Assembly: GCF_018143015.1 (NCBI RefSeq)
Contig: NC_054740.1
Span: 40,937,180-41,001,179, forward strand
DNA length: 64,000 nt
Direction of reading: 5' to 3'
Source: Lytechinus variegatus
Lineage: Eukaryota; Echinodermata; Echinoidea; Temnopleuroida; Toxopneustidae
The translations under genes were made by a program, and so were the position numbers. The notes under the pieces were generated by a model that was given only the letters and a program-made list of their open reading frames with translations, had not been told where the DNA came from and ran no database searches. Shown here piece by piece: positions 1 through 13,300 of this stretch (positions within the stretch are counted from its first letter, which is position 1; each line of letters opens with the position of its first letter).

Positions 1-117
1 AGTAATATTAATGAAATTTTAACAGTTGCATTTCTAATAGTTTGATAAGCAATGCATATATTTTTTATTCACTTGGCAGACCTTCATTTTTGAGGAGTGT
101 GATTGCGCCGGCACTCC

Positions 118-675
118 CACAGTGCTCCTAAAAAAAATTAAGGAGAACAAAACATCGTGCTCCTAAAAAAAAAAATTTTAAGCCTTCACAAAAAGTTGCT
201 GAAATTTCATATTTTACATCTTTATATTCATGAAATAGGCATTTGTTTTCCAGAATTCCTTGAAATTAGTTGGAAACGACCAAAAAAATGAAGAATATTC
301 ACCTCTTTCCTGACTCTGATTTGATTTTAAACTCGGTAAATATTGTATTCCCATATGTAGATTTTCATGGTGTTGACCAAGTGTAAAAGGATCAATAACG
401 ATCAAAACGATCAACAATCATTTTCAGTTAATGTTGCAACACCATGGAAGTCTACATGTGGGACTACAATATTTACCAAGTGTAAAATCAAATCAGAGTT
501 GGGAAAGAGGTGAATATTCTTCATTTTACTGATAGTTTTAACTAAATCATAATATTTTCAAGGAATTATGGAAAATAGATGGCCATTTCATGGATTTAAA
601 GATGTAAAATGTGAAATTCTAGCAATTTTTTGTACAGTATTTTTGGTAAAGTTTTTGTTATGCAGGAGCACGATA
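118..675. repeat. fold-back element upstream of first visible SH3 exon
   Basis: The two halves are reverse-complementary. GTGCTCC near 155 answers GGAGCAC near 665, and the central CTGATTTGATTTTA with GGTAAATATTGTA near 320-350 is mirrored at about 465-500. The region 1-1225 otherwise shows no exon. Confidence 0.65.
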
Positions 676-1225
676 TTTTGTAAAAGGATTGACCAAGGCT
701 TAATTTCACCACATATTAATTAATAGCTACACAGCTAATACATTTAGAATTTTAAGAAAAATCTACAATTTATCATACATGTATAATTGAATTGATTTGA
801 GCTCCTCAAGGAGAGCGATTCTGAGGAGTCTAATATCCATTTTGTAGTCTAATGCCTAGATATCACCGTTGGAGTGATTTCGCCCTCATAACAGCCCAAA
901 TCGCCCCCCAAAATTTTTTCCCCAAAAATGCATGCTTTGGGGTGACCATTCTTTTTAGAGTTACCCCAAGATCTGTCACAAACAATTTTTTGAAAATTTA
1001 TTTTATAGACAATATTATAATTATGGCAGAATAATGTGGCAGAATAATATTTGTGTTTACTGCATTTAATTGCTTCTTGCCCCTAAAACGTAGCAAATTC
1101 TGCCATTGCCCAAATGTGTAAAAAAAGGATAGCCCCTGAAAATAAGTTTCATTCCAACCCTACTAAATGTTCTAGTTTCCATTTTGTATTAATTATTTAT
1201 TGCTATATTTTGTATCCTTCATCAG

Positions 1226-4200
1226 GATGATTACAATGGCCCCCAGGCTGTAGCACTGTTTGGGTTCCTAGCCTCGGCGGCTGATGAGCTAAGCTTTGAT
1301 GAGGGTGATACCATCAAACTATTAGGAACGGTCGGCACCGTGTGGTTCAGGGGAGAACTGAATGGAAAATCTGGTATTTTCCCCTCCAATCATGTGGAAG
1401 TCATTGTAAGTCATTGCTTTTCTTTGCTTCATTTGCCACTAATATAGGGAAAATATGAATGACAAGTAGAAGCTTGGTTTTTAAAGGACAAGTCCACCCC
1501 CCAAAAAAGTTGACTTGAACTAAAAGAAAAAAAATCCAACAAGCAAAACGCTGAAAATTTTATCAAAATAGGATGTAAAATAAGAAAGTTATCACATTTT
1601 AAAGTTTTTCTTAATTTCACAAAAATGCACATCCTGGTGGGTATGCAAATGAGGAGACTGATGACCTCATCCACTCACTATTTCTTTTGTATTTTATTAT
1701 ATGAAATATGGAATATTTCATTTTTCTCCTCATTGTCAAGTGAAACAAAGATTCCTCCCTGAATATGTGGAATGAGCATTAGTTGATACTACATAATTTA
1801 ATCAAGTTGCTCCTTATTGTCAAATCTATAAAAAATGAAATATTGTATAATTAAAAAAAAAAAGAAGAAATAGTGAGTGAGGGACATCATCGACTGTCTC
1901 ATTTGCATGTCAAAAATAAGCAAAAGTTTAAAATGTCATAACTTTCTTATTTTACATCCGATTTTGATGAAATTTTCAGCATTTTGCTAGATTGATTTTT
2001 CTCTATTTATTAAGATAAACATTTTCTTGGGTGGACTTAACTTTTAAATGATTTTCCTTCATGTACAGTGGTGCCCCACCAGAAAATGAACACATTTGAA
2101 AGTGTTCAAGTTCTGCCATGTTTTGAGTAGAACATTGTAGTGTTGTTGTCTACATTCAACACTTAGCATGAAGGAATGCATTTTATTGTGTGGTTCACAA
2201 GGTTTTTGCTTTTCTAATTTCTTGATTCTTTAGTAACGTTGCTTATTTGTTGATTGTATGTGTATTTGTTACTCTGTTTTATAAAACATTTGCCATTTCA
2301 GCTGTTACAAGCTGCGATCATTTGTTTCTAATAAATCTGAATCTATACTGTATTATATTTTGTGAGAAAGAAATAAACTTAAAGGTCAAGTCCACCTCAG
2401 AAAATGTTGATTTGAACCAATAGAGTAAAATCAGACAAGAAAAAGGCTGAAAATTTCATCAAAATCGGATGTAAAATAAGAAAGTTATGACATTTCAAAG
2501 TTTCGCTTATTTTTAACAAAATAGTTATATGAACGAGCCAGTTACATCCAAATGAGAGAGAGTCGATGATGTCACTCACTCACTATTCATTTTGTTTTTT
2601 ATCATTTGAATTATACAATATTTCAATTTTTACAAATTTAATGATTAGGACCTCCTTGCCTGAAGCACAAAATGTTAAAATAATGGAATTTCATGTGTTC
2701 AGGCAGGTATGAAACTTCATTTCACATGACAATGACGAGAAAATAAAAATATTTCATATAATAAAATACAAAAGAAATAGGGAGTGATGTCATCAGTTCC
2801 CTCATTTGCATACCGACCGAAATGTGCATATAACTGTTTTGTGAAATGAAGCGAAACTTTAAAATGTCATAACTTTCTTATTTTACATCCAATTTTGATT
2901 AAATTTTCAGTGTTATGCTTGTTGAATTTTTCTCTTTTTATTCAAATCAAGTTTTTGTTGGGGTGGACTTTTCCTTTAAAGTAAATACTAGAGACCCCAG
3001 TTTTCCACATTCTAAACTGCCAAATTCAATGTTCTTTGTTGTTTTAAACATTGAATTCCATGTTTTTCAATGACATGTACAAAACATAGGATAAAGCAAT
3101 TGTTTCCATAGAGATGAAGATTGGCATGCACACACTAAACACTGAAAAGATTGAATGGCAGATTGTTCACTTATGCACATCTTTGTTTTATTGGATATTT
3201 GTGTTTGATTTTCCTGAAGTTTACAGTATCATTCTTCTTTTTTTTTACCTGGAAAATTGGGTTTTCTGTGAGATTTTTAAAATTATTACTAAAACTTGGG
3301 AACTGTTCTGGAACTTAATTATTCAAAATGTATTTAACCCTACTTTTTTTTATAATCCAGATACCTCTACCAGATGGTTCACCATCCACAGATAGTATCA
3401 GGTAAATATTCAGATCCTAAGAATCAAAACAATTATACCACAGTGACTCTGAATCCAGTTTGAGACCAAAACTACTTGTATAGTTCTTGAATCATTACCC
3501 AGAATGCAATATTTTGAACATGTACAGGTTCTTTATATTTTGAATCAGCACAAAATTTTATCCTATTCTACCCAAACTGTAGCGCCCCTCCCCTGAGCAT
3601 GATCTGACCAATAATTATGCATCTTGTTCTGCAGTCAACTTGGAATAATTGTGAAATGCTCCCTGTCGGAGAAATTGGTTCCACTTAGCCAATCATTAGA
3701 TCCTTAAACAGAAGGTTGAGTAAGACAGACTTAACTTTATTTCTTTTCACTTTCTCTGATTAATAGCGGACCTCGCTGCAAGGCCAAGTTTGACTACACC
3801 AGCAGCAGCGCGGACGATCTGACCTTCAACGAGGGCGCCATAATCAAACTAACTGGCCGAGTAGGTGATGAATGGTTTAGCGGTGAGCTGAACGGACAAT
3901 CTGGCATCTTCCCTGGTGCTTTCGTTGATGTGATTGAAGATCTTCCTCCTTCCCGAAGGGCTTCTCCGACTATAGGTAGCCTCTCATTGTCATTTCACTA
4001 TATAATGGATTATTTTAAAGGGATGCTCTAGGCTGAAGATATTTATATTTTAATAAATAGAGTAAAATCCACAGAGCAAAATGGTGAAAATTTGTTCAAA
4101 ATTTTGAATTGAGGGTTGCAAGTAGCAAATTTTGAATTAGAGGGGTGCAGATGAACTTTTGATTTTTATATAGATTTAGCTATATCAATATGTATTTTCA

Positions 4201-7200
4201 ATGGGGAAATTCTCAAAATATAGAGGGGTGTGCACCCCTGCCTAGTTCCACCAATGTTTAGGCGATGTATTTCACATTTTTCTATATCCTGAACGCTAGC
4301 ACTCACACGTGGAATATGATCAGAAAGAAAAAAAATAAGTTTAATGATTCCATTCCCAATGCTGTATCTGATGCTGGTTCTAAATGAAATCTGCAGTATA
4401 TACATGTAAGTTAATTATTGCACATTGTAAATTGGCAACACCATGAAATGAAAAACAATAATCACTTTTTTTAATGAAAATTGGCAACTCTTCACTAAAA
4501 ATCATTTTGACTGATGTTGTTATATCCATATTTGTTTGGTTTTTTTTTTCAAAGTATGAAAATGAAGACACTCTAGTACCACCCATGTTATAATCACTAT
4601 ACCAGAACATGTATTTAAATTAAGTCGTGTAATGTATTTTATTTGATGCTAACCATTTCGTTCTCTTATTTTATGACAGGAAATGAAGTCCGTGCAATGT
4701 ATGACTTTGATGGAGCAGACAATACAGAGCTTACTTTCAAAGTAAGTTTCACTTTCTAAATTTTTATTCTGTTGACACTTCTTTTGGCATTATGCATCTC
4801 AAATGTCTGGGTAGGTTTTCATCTCCTGATAACAGTTTCTTTATACATTGATTAGATTAGCCCATCATGTGTCAGTGAGTTTGAGTTTTGTTTATGATTT
4901 TATGACTCTTTTCATTGCTTGGGTCATAATGTGTACAAGTAAGGTTAGTCTGTTGATAAGCATATTCTACCATGTCACATTACCTAAGATCTAAACAGTT
5001 TGTTGTAATCAATGTCAGCTGTAACTATAAATGAATTCATGCTAGGAGGAAGATCAAGTTAAAGGAAACCAAAACCCAAGAAGAGTAGTAATTGTATTAA
5101 AAAAAAAAAGTTTCATCAAAATCGGTTATGAAATAAGCAAGTTATGGATGTTTAAGAAATCTTGTACTTTCTATGGGGATCCTTAAATTGGCAAACATGC
5201 TTCAAAATGGCTGATTTTGTGTACAAATCTCCATTTGTTTTGTACACAAATTTTCAGATTTTCCTAATTATCTTTCAAATTGCATCTTGCCTCCTGAGCA
5301 CATCATATGTCATGGGAAAATTTGATTCACACCACATATGTCAAGGTCAGGAGGAGATAATGTAAAATATGTAAAATAAAGGGGAAAATCTGAAAATTTG
5401 TGTACAAAACAAATGGAGAGTTGTCCACAAAATCAGCCATTATGATTTGAAGCACGTTTGCCAATTTGAGTATCCCCATAGAATGTATAACAAGACTTTT
5501 TTAACGTCCATAACTTGCTTATTTCATAACCAATTTTGATGAAACTTTTTTAAATTGTTCCTCTCATTTTACTCTTTTCAATAAGATTGCTTCTCTTCTT
5601 GGGTTTTGGTTTCCTTAAAGAGATGAATGAGGTTTTAGAAAGAGGAATGTGAAGGAGGATATGGGGAAAAATTAAAGGGGAAGTTCACCCTGACAAAAAG
5701 TTTATTGTAAAAATAGCAGAAAAAATAATAAAAAATATTGCCGAAGGTTTGAGAAAAATTCATCAAGTGATTAAAAAGTTATTAGAATTTCAATTATTTG
5801 ATTTGTGACGTCATATGCGAGCAGCATTTCTACATAGCGAATGGTAAAAAATCAATGAAATGTCATTTTCTCAGAAAATTGAAAATGGTTTTCACTGTAC
5901 CTTTTGTATATCAATAGGCAAATCATTTCACACCCGATCATGAATAGAAAACAAAATTAAGGCATCAGGAACCATACAAAATTTCAATTTCATGCATTTT
6001 ATATTACATGACACATGGGGGCAGCTGCTCGTTTATGACGTCACAAATCCAAAACTTTGAACTCTAATAACTTTCTTACTCTTTAACGGATTTTCCTCAA
6101 ACCTTCACCAATATTTTTTACTATTTTTTCTGCTATTTTTACAACAAAGTTTTCTTCAGGGTGAACTTCCCCTTTAATAGAGATAGAAAGGTAGGGGAAG
6201 GAGAGGTGATAGAAAGAAGAAAAGGAGAAGCTAGAAGAAAGAGAGGAGATAAAAGATAGATGAGACTATTTTGAAAAATGAGTGACAGGCTGAATAACAT
6301 GGTACGTAATGTTCAGGGATTATAGGCAGTTTTCAGACCACTACACTGGCAGGGTTCCCACGGTCATGGAAAATCCTAGAAAAATTTGTGGTCATGGAAA
6401 AGTCGGGGAGTTTGTAAAATTTGTGAAAAGTCATGGAAAAGTCATGGAATTGCATTTACCTCTTGGCTAAGGCAGCTTTCCAGTTTGTCATGTCTCGCAA
6501 CTCTCTTACTCTGTGATCATGCTCTGCTATTAAATCGGTGTTCATGATTTCCATTTTTCCCAGTTTTGTGACATCCCAAATTCTATATAACCCCGGGACG
6601 TCACGGGAAGTCATGGAAAAGTCATGGAATTCTGTTTTCAAATTCTTGTGAGAACCCTGACTGGGGTTTCCAGACTCTCTTATACCCTGTATTATATGAA
6701 TAGTGCATTAAATACTTAAGGTGGTGACTCTATTCTACACAGGCCCTCCATTTAACATCCTATCTGAGGAACATTGGGTTTTCCTCTGTAACATAGCCCT
6801 CGATTATGAAACATGGAAGGGGCATGTTAATATATACAGCAGGTGCCAGTCATCTGCCTGGGATGACTGAAACCCACAACCTTGGGTTTGATAGGCAGGC
6901 GCTTTACCAACTAAAGTAAATTCTTCCCGTGATGTAATTCTGATCATGTATCTTTTAAATCACGTTTTATCCCCTGTAGGATGGAGATAGGATCACTGTG
7001 ACAGCACAGGTCAGTGGTGATTGGTTGGAAGGAGAACTAAATGGAAAGAAGGGAAGATTCCCAGCTGCATTTGTAGATAGAACACCCCCTGGACTTCCAC
7101 AAGCTACTGATATTGAGGTACGGCTGTTAAAAGCTATGATGTGTGTGTGGGGGGCGGGGGGTAAAGAGGTATGGTTGATATAAGATGTAGTGTATAGGGG

Positions 7201-8180
7201 TAAGGTAGGAAAATTAACAGAAACGGGGTTATGGTAGGTTACAAACTTACCACAAGGTCATTGGTTAGAGGGAGAAATGAATGGAAAGAAAGGAATATTC
7301 CCTGCTGCATTTGTAGACATAGCATACTCTCACAAGCCACTGATATAGTGGTATGGCTGTTGTAAGCTAGAGTGAGAGAGGTGAGGTAGTTAAATATACA
7401 GATATTGTGTTATGGTTGGTGTAATACAACTTACCTCAAGGCCAGTGCTAATTTGTCCTGACTTATCAAGGTATAAAACCTTTATCTCCACTAGACATCT
7501 GGAGTCGATCCCCATTGTGTGGTATCATTTGACTTTGAACCTGCCGGGGATGATGAGATCAGACTGAAAGCGGGTGAAAAGGTCATCCTCCTTGAAAGGA
7601 TCGGCGATGAGTGGCTTCGCGGCAAGGTTGACTCGCGAGAAGGTATCTTCCCTCGTTCATTCGTGGACGTCGTCATAGATCTTCCGTCTGCTGGTGCTAC
7701 GCCGTCTACTGCTAAGGCGCTCCATGACTTTGATGCAGAAGATGCGGATGAGCTGACATTTAAAGTGAGTTTAATGTAATATTTAGGTTTTATAGCACAA
7801 ATACAGTTTAAAGATAATTCTGCTTCTGGCAACAACAGAAAATAAAACGTTTACAGATTTTAACAAACTTTACACAGAATTATAAAAACTAAACAGAAAT
7901 GTTATCATCCAAATGGTTTTTCAGGATAATGTTTCATTACAGAGTATTGAGCAAATAAAGATCAGAAAAATTACTGAAAAATGCCCATCTGTTTACAGTT
8001 TTGTCCCACATGTTGTGAAAATAAAAGACTTTACACCAACACCATATTTTTCTCTTTTTATTTATTTGACAGGCTGGAGATGTGATTTCCATCACAGAGC
8101 GTGTGAATGACGAATGGCTGATGGGCACAGTCAATGGCAAGTCTGGGCGATTCCCCGCAGCATTCGTTGAACTCTCGTGA
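1226..8180 (+). CDS. SH3D19: SH3D19-like multi-SH3 adaptor, 3' part of gene (seven exons)
   Basis: Exons seen: 1226-1405, 3361-3401, 3767-3975, 4680-4741, 6980-7117, 7495-7764 and 8073-8180 (TGA stop). All have AG/GT borders, and together they make 1,008 nt, that is 335 residues plus stop, in one frame. They encode five SH3 domains in tandem: (1) from VALFGF in exon 1; (2) KAKFDY in exon 3; (3) RAMYDF, split over exons 4-5; (4) VVSFDF in exon 6; (5) KALHDF, split over exons 6-7, ending the protein. Each keeps the ELTF/E-G core, a Trp (for example DEW), G-x-x-G-x-F-P and a final FV or HV. Five SH3 domains with short linkers closing the protein, and the GPRCKA and EDLP linker motifs, match SH3D19/Eve-1, which binds ADAM cytoplasmic tails and cytoskeletal/endocytic partners by their proline motifs. 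Short intersectin also ends in five SH3 domains but with different linkers. The 5' part, normally proline-rich, lies outside the window, and no earlier exon is visible in 1-1225. Confidence 0.85.
1481..2048. repeat. family A fold-back element (TTAAAGGACAAGTCCACC), copy 1
   Basis: Long inverted repeat in the first visible SH3D19-like intron. The left end TTAAAGGACAAGTCCACC and right end GGTGGACTTAACTTTTAA are complementary. The arms share the motif TGTAAAATAAGAAAGTTAT and its complement. No protein is encoded. It is non-autonomous, MITE-like, and related copies lie at 2379-2980 and 43733-44299. Confidence 0.85.
2379..2980. repeat. family A fold-back element, copy 2
   Basis: Same ends as copy 1: TTAAAGGTCAAGTCCACC on the left and GGTGGACTTTTCCTTTAA on the right, with the same arm motif. 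It sits about 330 bp after copy 1 in the same intron. Confidence 0.85.
5059..5618. repeat. family B fold-back element (TTAAAGGAAACCAAAACCC)
   Basis: The ends TTAAAGGAAACCAAAACCC and GGGTTTTGGTTTCCTTAA are complementary. The inner arms (TTTGTACACAAATTTTCAGA and its complement) also pair over about 250 bp. It lies inside the intron that splits SH3 domain 3. Confidence 0.85.
5672..6177. repeat. family C fold-back element (TTAAAGGGGAAGTTCACCCTGA), copy 1
   Basis: The ends TTAAAGGGGAAGTTCACCC and GGGTGAACTTCCCCTTTAA are complementary. The arms carry TGTGACGTCATA and its complement. It lies in the same intron, 53 bp after the family B element. A second copy is at 39586-40060. Confidence 0.85.
6350..6659. 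repeat. short inverted-repeat element with CAGGGTTCCCAC ends
   Basis: It starts CAGGGTTCCCAC and ends GTGAGAACCCTG, with internal TCATGGAAAAGTCATGGAAT repeats. ACTGG occurs on both flanks, possibly a target duplication. The CAG...CTG ends resemble hAT-type non-autonomous elements; that assignment is an inference. Confidence 0.65.
7248..7360 (+). pseudogene. relic duplicate of the exon for the second half of SH3 domain 3
   Basis: About 140 bp after exon 6980-7117 the intron holds a second, diverged version of it. Read from 7256, it gives 30 open codons with GHWLEGE, NGKKG and FPAAFVD before a TAG at 7346. The similarity continues into the intron beyond the donor (GTATGGCTGTTG against GTACGGCTGTTA). 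The copy lacks an acceptor AG at the proper place, so it is unlikely to be spliced in. Intronic sequence near 7180-7250 recurs again at about 7380-7450, so the duplicated unit is roughly 200-260 bp and present more than twice. Confidence 0.8.
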
Positions 8181-10990
8181 TGCGTGTTTGGAGAATCAGT
8201 AGATAGAGATTAATTCCTTCTCATTGAACATTGGTACAATTCAACTTGAATATACTGTATGTATTTGTATCAAGCAACTTATTCGTGAAACTTCCGTACA
8301 AAGACCCCTTCCCAAAGAAGAGTTGATTCCTCTCCTATGCTTAAACCAGTTTAACGAGGCAAAGCGACCTTGAAGACCACATCGTGAGGTGGTTTTCCAA
8401 ACTGATTGAAAGACCACTTAAAATCACTTCCAAGATCACTTTGAGCAATCCCATTAAAGTCGTTTCCACTAAACTAATTTAAATAAGTAGATGAGAACTG
8501 GGTCTGAGTCACCATTCATTTCAGTGGTATGGAGTTAACATCCCACCGCTGCCACAATTAATTGAATGCCTAATGTAAATTCACTCTGTTCAATCCTTTG
8601 AGCACTTTAAATATATATTATTACCATAGTCATTGGATTTAGCATTTACAAGGATCCTCCAAAAGATGTTGTTAAAGCTTCATAATTACAAATGAGAGTG
8701 TGTAAGAAATACGGGAAGATTAAACTTTCACCAGTTTCTAGGAATATTGTATATTTGTAATTAGTAAAACGATGTATATTGCTGTATAAAATATATGGTA
8801 TGTGCAAAGTTTACGTATAAGCCTTTCTAAAGATGTGTCTGCATGATGCTTTATTTCATTGGACAGATTCAAGCCTTGTTCAGAATCGACTTGTTTGTGC
8901 CTCCATTTTTTCCCCATAGTTTCTGACAATTGATTCGAAAGATCAATATTAAACTATGCCCATATTTGCATATCGGAAGGATGAATCTGTGAATAGATTT
9001 GATGTATCAAGCTTGCAGTTTAATAATAGTGATGGTTAGTTAATTTGTAGTTTGCATCTGCATGGTCTGCTAACAGATAATGAACCATCGTAAGTAGGGT
9101 TGGCAGTTTTAAAGAAATTTCCAAGCCAGGAAGGAAATACTGGGAAAACCCTATAAATCCTTGGAAGTACTTTTTTAGGATACACTGGGAAATGCTAGAA
9201 TATGCTTGATAAACAACTGGGCAATATTCAAGAAGTATATTAAGTGTTTCCCTGCTTTTCCAACTATTATCCCATATTCCTAAATAATTCTTGAGGCAGT
9301 ATTTGCTGTGATTTTCAAACATTATTTCTACTCCAGCCAACTCTGATCTTGATGACTTTAGTCTCAATATTCTATATGGAGTTAACTTATATGTCTATTT
9401 GTCAGTTGCTTGTCATTTGTGATATGTTCAATGTTCATTGTATTCATTAGCTGTTTGTAAGGGTGTGCAGACATACACTGAAGCTGAATTTGATTTTGGA
9501 CATGTTAACAATCTTTTATCATACAACATGCTAAATTAAATGTATATGCTATGTTTACTTTGAACAATTTGTACTTGAATGTTTTACCAGCTGGCAGTAC
9601 ATTTACGTTCCTTATTTGTTCTAGCAAATCAGCAAAAACTGAAAGTTTGTAGATGAAACTCACGGCATGACCTTGCCATTCAATTTGTGCACTGAAGTAG
9701 ACATTCTACTTGCTGTTAAGTGTATATCTCTATGTGTGTGACCCAACAACTCCCAGTCTACTCTTTATCATAAGGTAGGTATTTCCAGTCCGCTCGCATC
9801 TGCTTTTGCACTGCATTCTCATTCTCTTCTGACATTTCAAGGAAGAAACATTGTAAAACTTGCTACCTGTATTATCCCTCTTTCCTTGTACTATACTTAC
9901 CTGCAAGCTACCAGAAGTCACTGGGTTATGCAAGTACATGTAAATGGCGTGAGCTACATCAGGGAATGTTGATTCTCATCTTGATTGTCATTAGTGAGAA
10001 TTATTCCAAATATTTCCTACTGAAAGGGTATTTAGCTGGAACAAATACATTTGATTTCAATAGGGAATTTTCCTTGTGCTGCATTTCATTACTGTGAGAT
10101 CACACGCATCATTCATTTGTCATGCATATCTTCACTCATTCCCTGAGTACCTGGGGAGTATTTCATGGAAACAAAAGTCAGTTATTATCACTGACAACTG
10201 TTATAAGCTGCTTAAATACTTGCGTATGATTGGCTGAGAGAAAAGTTTTTCTGAGAAAATCACTGGCAAGATGCCTCATGAAACACTAACCTGGGAAGCA
10301 TTTTTAATGAAACATATGATCAATGGTAGTTATAAGCTACTGAAATCCTTGTATCTGATTGGCTAAGAACAAATGAGTCAGTTAAAATGACTGGCAAGAT
10401 GCTTTGTGAAACACTCCCCAGATTTTGTTAGAGAATTCAAGTGTAAAACTAATGGAGGGAATTTCAACTAAGTAAATATGTACTCTAGCCATATGTTACT
10501 TGATTCTTTAAAGTGTGGTAGGGCCTTTATTACATCAAACACTCAGAGTTACATCAATTGAAATTAATTGTAGATATTAGATATCCTTTATAAAGTATTG
10601 AGAAGGTGTATATGGATTGCATGAAATAATACTGAAGATCAAATATTTATTGTGATTGAATATTCAAGATGTCCCATTAATTATTGTTCTGTTGTTTTTT
10701 TTAAATAAAATAATTGATAAAAGACATTGAACAAAATGCTATGCAACTGTAAATGCCTCTACTTTTATAGTTGAAGATGAATTATCATATATACTTTGTA
10801 TCTTGACATATTTTCATTTTCTACATCTGATTGCCTCTAAGCAGTTGCTCTTTGAAACAAACCTTCTTTCCCCCCAAATAGAAAAATCCTTCAATCACAA
10901 ACTAAAACAATTTTTTACATGTTTATTAAAAATCCTCTGTTAAAATTGTTTTTGATACTTTCAAAGTTACAGAAGTAATATATAATAAAT
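8181..10990 (+). other. probable 3' UTR and downstream flank of the SH3D19-like gene
   Basis: AT-rich sequence without a credible coding region follows the TGA. AATAAA hexamers occur at 10704-10709 and about 10985, and either could end a long 3' UTR. No closer canonical signal stands out. Two tandem copies of the dispersed ATTTCATGAAAC element lie at about 10150-10420. The short open frames here have no domain resemblance. The UTR extent is an inference. Confidence 0.4.
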
Positions 10991-11378
10991 AAAAAAAAAA
11001 GAATTTCACCTACAGTCAAATGTTTTTAAAAATTAGTCAAAGTGCTATTAATATCTTTAGATTCATACTCTTGCCTTACATTTGTGTAGAATTGAAGAAT
11101 TGTATAAAACATAGATATATTTTGTTACAAAGTTTTAGTGTTGTATGAAGAAAAAAATATAAAGGATTATATGTTTTGGAACCAATAAATCTGTCAAGAG
11201 TTATATATATTTTTAGACAAGTTTTCATGGAGATTTTAGGCATTCTCAATTTTAAATTTGTCAAAAAAAATGTTAAAACATGAGCATGTATTGTTTTGTT
11301 TACTGTATGGTACATGTATATTCTATCCTTAGTCTATTTTCCTTGTTTAAATGACCAATTTTCATCTTCTTTTCTAGG

Positions 11379-11605
11379 GGCGGATCCAGGATTTTTCCAG
11401 AAAATTTTTGACCAGCCAAAAGACAAAAGGGTCTTCACTCCCGAATGAAAGTGATTTAAACAAATAAATTTTAAAAGCAAAAAAAAAAGAAAATCCACCA
11501 AAAAGACATTTTGTCTTTAATTTTGTTATCCCTCTCAAGGGGGGGGGGGGGGAGGGGGAGGGTGAGGGATATGAGCCCAATGTGCCCCCACTTGGATCCA
11601 CCACT
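11379..11605. repeat. dispersed GGATCC-ended repeat, copy 1
   Basis: It begins GGGGCGGATCCAGGATTTTTCC and ends near TTGGATCCACCA, with a poly-G tract inside. A related copy occurs at 48715-48957 and a fragment near 46970-47080. Confidence 0.6.
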
Positions 11606-13017
11606 TTTTTTTCACTTTGCACCGTCAAGTAAATAAAGCTTGCTTGATATTCTACAATGTTGTCATTTTATATAATGTACATGGTAAATGTTTACGGCAG
11701 ACTTCTTATTTTTTATGTGCACATCAAGTATTCAATTTGGTTGTTAAAAAGATTATTGATGTGGATTAGCGTTCAATTTTATCTTTTGCACTTGTTATAG
11801 TAACACCCCCCCCCCCCATCATCCCCACCCTACAATGAACATTCACAACAGGGATGCAAATCCTCCAAATGCACTTATGATCACAAATTCTAACTTTCTT
11901 AACACAAATTTCTCTTAAATATCAGAATTTCAAATTACAATAATGTACTGCTTCTGTGATTATCTCTCTGTTATTTTCAGGTAAAACTCTATCAGTATTA
12001 TAAGTTTAGCTTCCTTGTAACCATGCTGGGCATGCCTTCTTATTTCTATTTACCTTGTTACTATGCGTCACGTCCTTGATTGTAAATTTTAAGAATTTTA
12101 TTAAACTGTTCATAGGTCTTCTGTAAAAACAACTTTGAATAGTTTTCTAGTTGTTTATGCTATATTAGAGCATGAAACAAATTGTTATTTTTTATTGAAA
12201 GTAGTATAAAAAAAATTCAGCATGAAAATTAGCAATTGTGCAACGTAATTCTCTTTAATATTTCATATCTGCACCAGAGTAAATACATGTAGATTTGTTA
12301 AGTTTTATTGATTTGTTACATTATTCTAGTGAAGAAATTAAAACTGGTAGTATTACTTACCCGGGGAAAGGAAATATGCAAAAATATACTCATATTTTAC
12401 TGGGAAGAGTTTAAAAGGACAGAGGATCGATTAATTACATCATTAAAATTTTTTGTTTCATATTTATACATACAATGACGATTTTACTGTAGGCTTGAAT
12501 TTTAACTGCAAATAATATATTATAAAAAAAATTAGTTCACATGATAAATGCTGCTGTGTTTTGATATCATGTACCTTACTTGTTGGTATGTATGCCCAAC
12601 ACCAAAACAGTTGCAAAATGTTTTTGACTTCATCATGGCATGCATTCGCTGTAACTAACTGATGAACAATAAGAATACAAAGATGATGAATTCTCTTTGT
12701 TGTGGAGTAACTATGTGAATATAGAAATGTTTGTTGTAAAATATGGCAGCATGATGATGATGATGTTTCAGAGATTGTACAATTTTGAATATATATAGTA
12801 TCATTATTAAAATAAATACACGAAAACATCACCAAAGTTTGTCCTGGTGTCTTTTGAAAAATCAAATTACTTGATTGTTACTATACATGTATAAAGAAGT
12901 GTGATCAATCTTGGTGTTGTACAATTACGGGTCTCCTTTATAATTATATTTGAGATCAATGTATGGAGAGGGTAGTATCTACACAACATCAGTATATTTG
13001 TAAATACCTTTTTAAAT

Positions 13018-13300
13018 TATAATAATAAGGATAATTGGTTTTTATATAGCACTATTTCAATCAACGACTGCTCAAAGCGCGTCACAAGTATTATTACTTG
13101 GTCACTGGATTCATTTACTGGTATTCCCTTGTTGTATGCATGTGCAACTAGAAAAAAAGTAAATATGTCTTGGCTTGCTAGGCACATAACATTTATGGCC
13201 GAAATGCCAAAAATCAGTTGGGGGGGGTCTAGAATAATAATAATAATGAGACTTGTAAAGTGCCAAATCCACTCTGTAGAGTGCTCAAGGTGCATAAAGA
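13018..13300 (-). repeat. SINE 3'-tail remnants
   Basis: AATAATAA followed by TTTTTATATAGCACTATTTC and CTCAAAGCGCG matches, in reverse, the AGCGCTATATAAA-(ATT)n tail of the SINE at 25064. A second tail with AATAATAATAATAATGAGAC starts near 13233. Confidence 0.5.

Noticed and set aside
852..1034. 60-codon open frame before the first visible SH3 exon as an upstream exon of SH3D19
   Set aside because: No SH3-like or proline-rich motif, and no donor in a suitable phase. AT-rich composition explains it.
1226..8180. Intersectin as the identity of the five-SH3 protein
   Set aside because: Short intersectin also ends in five SH3 domains, but the very short linkers and the GPRCKA and EDLP motifs fit SH3D19 better. 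EH and coiled-coil exons would have to be upstream and cannot be seen.
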